Positions 57,199 to 64,000 of a stretch of 64,000 bases of DNA are shown in pieces. A model generated the notes under the pieces. That model did no database searches. It worked only from the letters and a program-made list of their open reading frames with translations, and had not been told where the DNA came from. The translations under genes were made by a program, and so were the position numbers. The stretch's first letter is position 1. Every line of letters starts with the position of its first letter. The DNA comes from Variovorax sp. TBS-050B (GTDB lineage: Bacteria; Pseudomonadota; Gammaproteobacteria; Burkholderiales; Burkholderiaceae_C), in contig NZ_JARXYR010000002.1 of assembly GCF_029893635.1 (NCBI RefSeq), forward strand, positions 3,695,001 through 3,759,000, in the 5' to 3' direction.

Positions 57199-58229
57199 GC
57201 CTCGGCCGGCGGCGCGGTCGGCCAGCCCGCGAGGTTGCGCTCGGCGATGCCCGCGAGCGCGGTGATCCAGGCCGGGCTGTCGTTGAGGCAGGGGATGTAG
57301 CTGAAGGCCTGGCCGCCCGCATGCAGGAAGGCCTCGCGGCCCTCCATGGCGATCTCCTCGAGGGTTTCGAGGCAGTCGGCCGGGAAGCCGGGGCACACGA
57401 CGTCGACCCGCTTCACGCCGCTCGCGCCGAGTTCGCGCAGCGTGGGTTCGGTGTAGGGCTCGAGCCACCTGGCGCGGCCGAAGCGCGACTGGAAGGTCAC
57501 GCGGTACTGCGCCTCCGGCAGCCCGAGCCGCCCGCCGAGCAGGCGCGCGGTCTCGAGGCACTGGACCTGGTACGGATCGCCGAGCGCGATGTTGCGCGCC
57601 GGAATGCCGTGGAAGCTCATCAACAGCACTTCGCCGCGGCCTTCGGTCTTCCAGTGCTGCTCGATGCGCAGCGCGAGGGCTTCGATGTAGCCGGGATCGT
57701 CGTGGTAGTCATTGACGAAGCGGAACTCCGGGATGCGCCGCTGCCCGCGGCTCCAGTCGGCCACGGCATCGAGCACGCTCGCGGTGGTGGTGGCCGAATA
57801 CTGCGGGTAGGCCTGCAGCACCAGCACGCGCGACACGCCCGCGGCCTGGAGCGCATCGAGGCGCGAGGCGATCGAGGGGCTGGCGTAGCGCATCGCGTCG
57901 CGCACCGTCAGCCGATGGCCGCGCTCGCCGAGCCAGCCCGCGAGCAGCGTGGCCTGCTTCTCGGTCCACACCTTGAGCGGCGAACCCTCGGGCATCCAGA
58001 TGCTCGCGTACTTGGCGGCCGACTTGGCAGGCCGGGTGCGCAGGATGACGCCGTACAGGATCGGCGCCCAGAGCAGCCGGGGAATCTCGACCACGCGCGG
58101 GTCGCCCAGGAACTCCGCGAGGTAGGGGCGGACGGCCGCGGCGGTGGGGGCATCGGGCGAGCCCAGGTTGCACCAGAGAACGGCGGTGCGCGAGGGGATG
58201 GAAGCGTGGTTCCCGGGGTCTTGAGGCAT
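57180..58229 (-). CDS. hemH: Ferrochelatase
   Basis: A 349-residue enzyme that inserts Fe(II) into protoporphyrin IX, the last step of haem synthesis. Seen are VLWCNLGSPDAPTAAAVRPY, VLVLQAYPQYSATTTASV, LMSFHGIPARNI (catalytic His) and VDVVCPGFPADCLETLEEI. The ATG at 58229 is the first in the family-like N-terminus. It is divergent from the HAD gene with only 15 nt between starts. Confidence 0.96.
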   Translation of the reverse strand: MPQDPGNHASIPSRTAVLWCNLGSPDAPTAAAVRPYLAEFLGDPRVVEIPRLLWAPILYGVILRTRPAKSAAKYASIWMPEGSPLKVWTEKQATLLAGWLGERGHRLTVRDAMRYASPSIASRLDALQAAGVSRVLVLQAYPQYSATTTASVLDAVADWSRGQRRIPEFRFVNDYHDDPGYIEALALRIEQHWKTEGRGEVLLMSFHGIPARNIALGDPYQVQCLETARLLGGRLGLPEAQYRVTFQSRFGRARWLEPYTEPTLRELGASGVKRVDVVCPGFPADCLETLEEIAMEGREAFLHAGGQAFSYIPCLNDSPAWITALAGIAERNLAGWPTAPPAEAQNRPR

Positions 58230-58244
58230 GCGATATTCTCGGGC

Positions 58245-58976
58245 ATGACCTCCGCCTCCTCGGCGCTCGCGAACGCAGAGCCCCTCGACATCCAGCGCAT
58301 TTCCGCGATCTCGCTCGACCTGGACGACACCCTCTGGCCGATCTGGCCGACCATCGAACGCGCCGAGGCGGTGCTGCACCAGTGGCTGCTGCGCGAGGCG
58401 CCCAAGACCGCCGCGCTGCTGGTCACGCCGGGCGTGCTGCGCCAGTTGCGCGAGGCCACCGCCAAGGAGCGTTCGGACCTGGCGCACGACCTCAGCGCGC
58501 TGCGCCGCGAATCGATCCGCACCGCGCTGCGCCACGCGGGGGAAGACCCGGCGCTCGCCGACCCGGCCTTCGACGCCTTCTTTGCCGAACGCCAGCGCGT
58601 GACGCTGTACGACGATGCGCTGCCTGCGCTCAAGTGGCTCAGCGAGCGCTATCCGCTGGTCGCCATTTCCAACGGCAACGCCGACATCCACCAGACGGGT
58701 GTCGGACGCTGGTTCCGCACCGCCTTCAACGCGCGCGCCTTCGGCAGCGGCAAGCCGCATGCGCCGATCTTCCGCGCCGCGGCGGCATCGGTCGGGCTGC
58801 TGCCCAAGGACGTGCTGCACGTGGGTGACGACGCCGAGCTCGACGTGGTCGGCGCCCTCAACGCCGGCATGCAGGCCGCGTGGCTCGTGCGCGACGAGCG
58901 GCCGTGGGCGCACGGGGCGCGCCCGCAGCTGATCGTGCCGAACCTGCACGCGCTGTGCGTGGCGCTCGGCGCCTGA
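58245..58976 (+). CDS. HAD-superfamily hydrolase
   Basis: A 243-residue hydrolase. Motif I is LDLDDTLW with nucleophile Asp 25 and Asp 27; motif II ISNGNADI, motif III Lys in GSGKPHAPIF and motif IV HVGDDAELDVVGALNAG. The single cap is helical (C1). Probably a phosphatase on a small metabolite; substrate unknown. Start ATG at 58245 in the short divergent gap with hemH. Confidence 0.9.
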   Translation: MTSASSALANAEPLDIQRISAISLDLDDTLWPIWPTIERAEAVLHQWLLREAPKTAALLVTPGVLRQLREATAKERSDLAHDLSALRRESIRTALRHAGEDPALADPAFDAFFAERQRVTLYDDALPALKWLSERYPLVAISNGNADIHQTGVGRWFRTAFNARAFGSGKPHAPIFRAAAASVGLLPKDVLHVGDDAELDVVGALNAGMQAAWLVRDERPWAHGARPQLIVPNLHALCVALGA

Positions 58977-58979
58977 GCG

Positions 58980-59285
58980 CTACGCGAACACCGGCCGGAA
59001 GAAGCTGCGCTCGTAGCTGAGGATGCAGCGGGTCTCTTCGGCATAGCGGAATGCGGCCTGGCATTCGGCGTCCTGCATCGAATCGCTGCGGTAGGTCTCG
59101 TAGGCCGCGAGGCTCGGAAAACTGAACATCGCGAGCGCCACGTTGTTCGCGCCTTCCGACGGCAGGAAGTAGCCGTGGTGCCGGCCGCCGAACTTCTCGA
59201 CCAGCGGGATCCACAGCTTGCCGTAGTGTTCGAATTCCTTGAGCTTGTAGGGATCGACGATGTAGCGCAGGTAGCAGGTGACCAT
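58980..59285 (-). CDS. NIPSNAP family protein
   Basis: A 101-residue ferredoxin-like alpha/beta-barrel protein. CYLRYIVDPYKLKEFEHYG and HHGYFLPSEGANNVALAMF match the NIPSNAP family. Function in bacteria is unclear. The ATG at 59285 is 48 nt downstream of the small gene 59333-59635 on the same strand, so it may end the hpn operon. Confidence 0.88.
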   Translation of the reverse strand: MVTCYLRYIVDPYKLKEFEHYGKLWIPLVEKFGGRHHGYFLPSEGANNVALAMFSFPSLAAYETYRSDSMQDAECQAAFRYAEETRCILSYERSFFRPVFA

Positions 59286-59332
59286 GTCGGTTCTCCAAAA
59301 AGAAGGGGGAGCGGCGGCGCCGGAGGACTGCC

Positions 59333-59635
59333 TCAGTCGAGTCCGAACCGCTCGCGCAGCGCGGCGCAGAAATCCGCGGTGCCGCCGAGCGAGAAGGTCA
59401 CGGTGTCGAGATCGGGCGCCTCGCGCGTCTGCTGCAGGTCGAAGTCCCAGCGGTTGCCATCGTCGAGCGGGCCGCGTGCATCGGGAAAGGCGCTGTCCGC
59501 CCAGGCCAGCACGTGGGCGACCTCGGCGAGCACTTCGCTCGTCTTGGCGGGCGCGGTGGTGGCCATGGCGTCGAAGGTGCCGTGGCCTTCGGTGTCTTCG
59601 CTGTAGTCGAAATCGAGGTATCGCAGGGCAGTCAT
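59333..59635 (-). CDS. Small acidic protein of unknown function, coupled to hpnE
   Basis: A 100-residue acidic protein starting MTALRYLDFDYSEDTEGHGT, with the ending VTFSLGGTADFCAALRERFG. I do not recognise a family. The ATG overlaps the hpnE stop as ATGA, so it is made with the squalene genes. It may be a local accessory factor, but nothing in the sequence shows this. Confidence 0.78.
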   Translation of the reverse strand: MTALRYLDFDYSEDTEGHGTFDAMATTAPAKTSEVLAEVAHVLAWADSAFPDARGPLDDGNRWDFDLQQTREAPDLDTVTFSLGGTADFCAALRERFGLD

Positions 59636-60888
59636 GGTGGGGTGGCGCGCGCGGCCGCCAGTCCGCTGAGGACGGCGCCTTCGAGCGTAGCAGGGTAGGG
59701 GCCTTCGATGTAGTCGCCGCAGGCCGCAAGGCCCGGCGCGATCGCCATCGGCGGGCGCGCGAGGCCGGGCAGGCAGGCGAAAGTGGCGCGCTTCTCGACC
59801 ACGGTCTGCACGATCTGCAGGCCCGACTGGCCGAGCTGCCAGTCGGCCTGCGCGAGCGTCTGCCGCTCGAGCGTTTCGCGCGCCGTGGCGTTGGCGCTGA
59901 CGACCATCGCGAGCACGCCCTCCGGGCCGCCGAGCTGGCCGCGATCGAACACGAACTGCGCCGGCGCGCGCGCGGGGTCGCTGCGCAGCGCGAGCATCGG
60001 CGCCGCGAGCGGCGAGGCGCCGCACAGGTAGACGGTGGCGATGGCCTCGAAGCGCAACGCCTCGGCGGCGGTGCACCAGTGCTCGGCCGGCACGCCTGCG
60101 GCGCGCACGAGCCGGGCGGCGTCCCAGGGCGCGCAGGCCAGGACCACGCGGTCGAAGCTTTCGCCATCGACCTGCCAGCGTCCGCCCGCGGGCGCGATCG
60201 TGCGCACGCGCGTGCCGATGCGCAGCGCGGCGCCGTGCCGCGCCAGCCAGGCGAGCGCTGCATCGGGCAGCAGCGCGCCGAGGTCGGTGCGCGGCAGCAG
60301 CAGGTCGGCACCGCCGCGGCCGCTGAAGAGCGCGTCGTTCAGCACGCGCAGGAACACCTGCCCGCTCGATTGCGCGACCGGCGTGTTGAGCGCCGAGACG
60401 CAGAGCGGCTCGATCAGTTCCTGCATCACGCGCTGCGTGAGGCCGGCGCAGAGCGCGGCCACGGTGGTGTCGGCATCGCAGCGGAAACCCGCAAGCCGCC
60501 ATCGCGTGGCGGTGCGCAGCAACGCGGCCTTGTCGCGCCAGGTCCAGCCGCGTGCGGTGACGATGCCGGCCAGCAGGTCGAAGGGCGGCGGCAACTTCGG
60601 CAGTGCCAGGCCGCCGCCATCGGCGAAGCGCAGCGACAGCGGCATTCGCAGCAGCGTGCGCTCCGGGTCCACGCCCAGTTCGCGCATCAGCGTCAGCGTG
60701 GCGGTGTAGGCGCCGATCAGGATGTGCTGGCCATTGTCGAGCGCCATGCCGTGCATGTGGTCGACACGGCGCGCGCGGCCGCCGGCGGTGGGGGCCGCCT
60801 CGAACAACGTGACGGCGTGGCCCAGACGCACGGCCTCGACCGCGCAGGCCAGGCCGGCCCAGCCGGCGCCGACGATGGCGGTCTTCAT
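59632..60888 (-). CDS. hpnE: Hydroxysqualene dehydroxylase HpnE
   Basis: A 418-residue FAD-dependent amine-oxidase-like protein that reduces hydroxysqualene to squalene. The dinucleotide-binding start MKTAIVGAGWAGLACAVEAV is followed by LFEAAPTAGGRARRV and a C-terminal FAD segment PPMAIAPGLAACGDYIEGPY. It is third in hpnC-hpnD-hpnE, 43 nt after hpnD. Confidence 0.93.
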   Translation of the reverse strand: MKTAIVGAGWAGLACAVEAVRLGHAVTLFEAAPTAGGRARRVDHMHGMALDNGQHILIGAYTATLTLMRELGVDPERTLLRMPLSLRFADGGGLALPKLPPPFDLLAGIVTARGWTWRDKAALLRTATRWRLAGFRCDADTTVAALCAGLTQRVMQELIEPLCVSALNTPVAQSSGQVFLRVLNDALFSGRGGADLLLPRTDLGALLPDAALAWLARHGAALRIGTRVRTIAPAGGRWQVDGESFDRVVLACAPWDAARLVRAAGVPAEHWCTAAEALRFEAIATVYLCGASPLAAPMLALRSDPARAPAQFVFDRGQLGGPEGVLAMVVSANATARETLERQTLAQADWQLGQSGLQIVQTVVEKRATFACLPGLARPPMAIAPGLAACGDYIEGPYPATLEGAVLSGLAAARATPP

Positions 60889-60931
60889 GAACGGTGCATC
60901 CGGACGAGTCCCGCGGCCGCGGGCGGCATGC

Positions 60932-61771
60932 TCATATCCGCCCGAGCGCCTGCACCTTCCACGCCAGCCAGAACTTGCGCACCGGCGTCAGGCTCACGCG
61001 CTGGTGGAGCACCTGGAAGTCGTCGCGCTCGATCTCGCGCAGCAGCGTGCGGTAGATGCTCGCCATCATGAGCCCGGGCTTCTGCGCGCGCCGGTCGGCG
61101 GCGGGCAGCCGCGCGAGGGCGTCGTCGTAGGCGGCGTGCGCGCGGGCGGCCTGGAACTTCATCAGTGCGACGAAGCGGTCCGAGTGCACGCGGTTGAGGA
61201 TCTCGTGCGCCTTCACGTCGAACTGCTGCAGTTCGTTGACCGGCAGGTAGATGCGTCCGCGCATCGCGTCCTCGCCCACGTCGCGGATGATGTTGGTGAG
61301 CTGCAGCGCGAGGCCGAGCTTGTGCGCGTAGGCGGTGGTGCCGGCGTCGCTCTGGCCGAAGATGCGGGCCGCGACTTCGCCCACCACGCCGGCCACCAGG
61401 TGGCAGTAGCGCGCGAGGCCGGGGAAGTCGAGGTAGCGCGTCTGGTCGAGGTCCATCTGGCAGCCGTCGATCACCTCGTCGAGCTGGCGGGCCTCGATGC
61501 CGTAGGTCGCGGCGTGCGGCATCAGGGCCTGCATGACCGGATGGCGCGGGGTGCCGGCGAAGGACTGCGCCACCTCGGTGCGCCACCAGGCGAGCTTGGT
61601 CGCGGCCACGCCGGGGTCGCTGACCTCGTCGACCACGTCGTCGATCTCGCGGCAGAAGGCGTAGAAGGCGGTGATCGCGGCGCGCCGCGGCTTGGGCAGG
61701 AACAGGAACGCGTAATAGAAACTGCTGCCCGAGGCGGCGGCCTTGTCCTGGACGTATTGCTCGGGATTCAT
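60932..61771 (-). CDS. hpnD: Presqualene diphosphate synthase HpnD
   Basis: A 279-residue trans-isoprenyl diphosphate synthase that joins two farnesyl diphosphates. Both Asp-rich motifs are seen: FCREIDDVVDE and IIRDVGEDAMRGRIYLP. The ATG at 61771 overlaps the hpnC stop; an in-frame upstream MAAHESAPS is less likely as it overlaps hpnC further. Works with HpnC and HpnE to give squalene. Confidence 0.94.
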   Translation of the reverse strand: MNPEQYVQDKAAASGSSFYYAFLFLPKPRRAAITAFYAFCREIDDVVDEVSDPGVAATKLAWWRTEVAQSFAGTPRHPVMQALMPHAATYGIEARQLDEVIDGCQMDLDQTRYLDFPGLARYCHLVAGVVGEVAARIFGQSDAGTTAYAHKLGLALQLTNIIRDVGEDAMRGRIYLPVNELQQFDVKAHEILNRVHSDRFVALMKFQAARAHAAYDDALARLPAADRRAQKPGLMMASIYRTLLREIERDDFQVLHQRVSLTPVRKFWLAWKVQALGRI

Positions 61772-62724
61772 CGATGGAGCGCTTTCATGGGCGGCCATTG
61801 TCTCCGCATCCGCAGCGCGCGCCAGGCGAGCAGGGGCGCGTCGAACCGGGTGATCTTCGGGCGCTGCGAGAAGGTGTCGAAGCCCAGATCCTCGATCTTG
61901 TCGAGGATGCGCAGCCCGCCCTGGACCACGAAGCGCAGTTCCCAGCCCGCGCGGCCCGGCAGCCGGTGCACCAGCGGTGCGCCCTGCATCATGAGTTCGC
62001 GCGCCCAGGCGCTCTCGACCGCGACCAGGTTGATCGCCTCCTGCGGCGGCGGCGCGTCGGCCAGCGGCTGGAATACCTTGAAGTGCTCGCGCGCCAGGCC
62101 GCGCCGTGCGCAGTCGGCGAGCGGGAAATAGAAGCGCTCGCGCGGCAGGTCCACGCTCGGGTCCTGCCAGAAATTGATCAGCTGCAGCGCGCTGCAGATC
62201 GCGTCGCTCTGTGCCAGCGCCTCCGGGTCGTGCACGCCGTACAGGTGCAGCAGCAGCCGGCCGACCGGATTGGCGGAGCGGCGGCAGTAGTCGAGCAGCT
62301 CGGCGCGGTCCGCGTAGCTGCCGCGGTCGCGGGTCTTCTCGATGTCCTGCACGAAGGCGCTCAGCAGGTCGGCGAGCAGCGCCTCGGGCAGCGAGAAGCG
62401 CGCCATCTCGTGCACCAGCGGCGCGAACACCTGCGGCCAGCGCGAATCGGCGCGCACGCCGCCCTGCGCCGCGGCGGCGAGCTCCTGCCGGTAGGCATGC
62501 AGGTCGGCGAGCCGCTCGTCGGGGGAGGCATCGCCCTCGTCGGCGATGTCGTCGGCGGTGCGGGCGAAGTGGTAGATCGCGGCGATCGGCGCGCGCAGAT
62601 GCGGCGGGCACAGCCAGGAGGCCACGGGAAAGTTTTCGTAGTGCGCGGGGGGCGCGGCGGTGGGGGATGGTGCGGACACGCGGCGATTGTCCGCGAGGCG
62701 CGGCACGCCTCCGCCATCGTCCAT
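61768..62724 (-). CDS. hpnC: Hydroxysqualene synthase HpnC
   Basis: A 318-residue squalene-synthase-like protein that converts presqualene diphosphate to hydroxysqualene. HYENFPVASWLCPPHLR and the first motif FARTADDIADEGD are diagnostic; the second motif is diverged (WQDPSVDLPRERFYFP), as in HpnC rather than HpnD. ATG at 62724 chosen; a GTG at 62679 just before the conserved part is possible. First gene of the operon, divergent from the RND adaptor. Confidence 0.92.
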   Translation of the reverse strand: MDDGGGVPRLADNRRVSAPSPTAAPPAHYENFPVASWLCPPHLRAPIAAIYHFARTADDIADEGDASPDERLADLHAYRQELAAAAQGGVRADSRWPQVFAPLVHEMARFSLPEALLADLLSAFVQDIEKTRDRGSYADRAELLDYCRRSANPVGRLLLHLYGVHDPEALAQSDAICSALQLINFWQDPSVDLPRERFYFPLADCARRGLAREHFKVFQPLADAPPPQEAINLVAVESAWARELMMQGAPLVHRLPGRAGWELRFVVQGGLRILDKIEDLGFDTFSQRPKITRFDAPLLAWRALRMRRQWPPMKALHR

Positions 62725-62740
62725 TGCCGCGTCGCCGCGA

Positions 62741-62769
62741 TTGACAGTGCCTGAGGTTTACCCTAGATT
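62741..62769 (+). promoter_or_regulatory. Sigma-70 promoter of the second RND adaptor gene
   Basis: A consensus -35 TTGACA (62741-62746), exactly 17 bp of spacer and -10 TAGATT (62764-62769), 52 bp before the adaptor ATG. Unusually clear for a GC-rich genome. Confidence 0.75.
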
Positions 62770-62790
62770 ACTAACCGGTGGGTCAGTAAT
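62767..62790. promoter_or_regulatory. Operator overlapping the RND adaptor promoter
   Basis: ATTACTAACC and GGTCAGTAAT are 10-bp arms (one mismatch) separated by GGTG and overlap the -10. Size and position fit a TetR/AcrR-type repressor, whose gene is not in the window. Confidence 0.65.
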
Positions 62791-62820
62791 GGCCCGGTTC
62801 GACCTTTTCCTGGGTGCCTC

Positions 62821-64000
62821 ATGACCGCCTCTTCCGGCCTTTCCCCCCTCGTGCGCAGCGCCGCCTGGCTGCTGCTTCCCGCCTTGTTCCTGGCCGGCTG
62901 TTCGCAGTCCCAACCCGCCGAGGAGCCGGTCCGCGCGGTCAAGCTCGTGACCGTGGGAACGAGCGAGTTCGACACCCAGCCCGAGTTTTCGGCCGAGGTG
63001 CGCGCGCGGGTGGAGTCGCGCCTGGGCTTCCGCGTCGCGGGCAAGATCACGAAGCGGCAGGCCGAACTGGGCCAGCATGTGCAGGCGGGCCAGGCGCTTG
63101 CGCAGCTCGATCCGCAGGACTACCGGCTCGCGGCCGAAGCGGCGCGTGCGCAGCTGGCCGCGGCGCAGACCAACCGCGACCTCGCGGCCGCCGACCTGAA
63201 GCGCTACCGCGAGCTGCGCGAACAGAACTTCATCAGCGGCGCCGAGCTCGAGCGCCGCGAATCGACCTGGAAGGCCGCGCAGGCCCAGTTCGAGCAGGCG
63301 CAGGCGCAACTGACGTCGCAGGGCAACCAGGCGAGCTACACCACGCTGGTGGCCGACGTGGCGGGCGTCGTCACGGCCGTCGAGGCCGAGCCGGGGCAGG
63401 TGGTGCAGGCCGGCACGCCGGTGGTGCGCATCGCGCAGGACGGCGCGCGCGACGTGGTGTTCGCGGTGCCCGAGGACCGCGCCGGCCTCATCAAGCCCGG
63501 CACGCCGGTGACGGTGCGCGGCTGGTCGGGCGGCAGCGAGCTCGAGGGCCAGGTGCGCGAAGTCGCCGCCAGCGCCGACGCGGTCACGCGGACCTACACC
63601 GTCAAGGTGGCGATCGACGCGGCCGACGCGCCTGCGCTGGGCGCCACGGTCTATGCGCGGCCGCAGGCGCTCGCGCGTGCGGGCAACCCGGTCATCAAGC
63701 TGCCGACCAGCGCGCTGCGCCAGGAAGGCAAGGGCACGGCGGTCTGGGTGCTCGACAAGTCGACCATGACGGTCCGCTCGCAGCCGGTGCAGGTGGCGAC
63801 GGCTGACGGCAACGAGGCAGTGATCAGCGCCGGGCTCTCGCCGGGCATGATGGTCGTGGCCGCCGGCGTGCACGTGCTCTCGCCGGGCCAGAAGGTCACG
63901 ATCTACCAGTCGAAGGAGGCGGCCGCCATGGCCGCCAACGCGAAGGCGCCTGTGCAGCAGCCCGCGGTGCCGGTCGCCGCGACGAAGAAGGAAGCCGCAG
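62821..64000 (+). CDS. RND efflux periplasmic adaptor lipoprotein (partial)
   Basis: 393 codons of a membrane-fusion protein running off the right edge. Lipoprotein signal 1 to about 26 with LFLAGC, biotinyl-lipoyl halves (GQHVQAGQALAQLDPQDYRL and VVTAVEAEPGQVVQAGTPVV), a coiled hairpin between (Ala/Gln-rich, about 100-165) and a barrel domain. The C-terminal end is low in complexity (Ala/Lys/Pro), so the stop should be near. A permease gene is expected beyond the edge. Start ATG at 62821 follows the promoter and operator. Confidence 0.9.
   Translation, partial: MTASSGLSPLVRSAAWLLLPALFLAGCSQSQPAEEPVRAVKLVTVGTSEFDTQPEFSAEVRARVESRLGFRVAGKITKRQAELGQHVQAGQALAQLDPQDYRLAAEAARAQLAAAQTNRDLAAADLKRYRELREQNFISGAELERRESTWKAAQAQFEQAQAQLTSQGNQASYTTLVADVAGVVTAVEAEPGQVVQAGTPVVRIAQDGARDVVFAVPEDRAGLIKPGTPVTVRGWSGGSELEGQVREVAASADAVTRTYTVKVAIDAADAPALGATVYARPQALARAGNPVIKLPTSALRQEGKGTAVWVLDKSTMTVRSQPVQVATADGNEAVISAGLSPGMMVVAAGVHVLSPGQKVTIYQSKEAAAMAANAKAPVQQPAVPVAATKKEAA

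Overview
The window is about 68-70% GC, is densely packed on both strands, and often couples genes through 4-nt ATGA/GTGA overlaps. The core block (cysS, DNA glycosylase, accA, tilS, lysC, tRNA-Ser), the hpnCDE squalene genes, several Bug-type solute receptors and the intergenic palindromes all suggest a betaproteobacterium of the Comamonadaceae, probably Variovorax-like. That placement is an inference from gene content; no rRNA is present.

Layout. 1-2022: minus-strand operon of a TPR protein, two cyclophilins and the first codons of a further gene. 2085-7634: cysS, AlkA-type glycosylase, accA, tilS, lysC, tRNA-Ser(GCT) and a strong terminator. 7635-10814: AT-richer gap, an orphan winged-helix regulator with a degenerate receiver, and a pabB-pabC fusion. 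10738-13786: prolyl aminopeptidase, NarL-type sensor kinase and response regulator in one coupled operon. 13958-17828: CocE-type hydrolase, Bug receptor and LysR regulator. 17860-19687: a cation/proton antiporter split by a one-base frameshift.

19801-23269 holds pqqABCDE for PQQ synthesis. 23323-30745 holds the NAD-dependent molybdenum formate dehydrogenase (fdsGBA, fdhD, fdsD) and a divergent ModE-like regulator. Together they suggest oxidative one-carbon or alcohol metabolism. 30740-36827: ABC exporter, lipoprotein, PPK2 kinase, Hsp15-like protein and the TctDE two-component system. 36953-40108: the tricarboxylate transporter tctCBA. 40710-47291: a TetR-controlled RND efflux operon with its operator, preceded by a ~550-bp giant palindrome.

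47444-56638 is the most interesting region. A sigma-54 enhancer-binding protein is followed by a well-formed -24/-12 promoter. Downstream are a branched-chain-type ABC receptor, an extracellular polyhydroxyalkanoate depolymerase, two ATPases, two permeases and an alpha/beta hydrolase. It reads as a complete 'depolymerise outside, import, hydrolyse inside' unit for a polyester. 56692-64000: DUF1993 protein, ferrochelatase, HAD hydrolase, NIPSNAP protein, hpnEDC for squalene (hopanoid precursor) and the start of a second RND adaptor gene with a clear promoter and operator.

Three copies of an intergenic hairpin repeat (27320-27450, 48988-49100, 54564-54680), two other palindromic repeats and several regulator-type inverted repeats are also listed.
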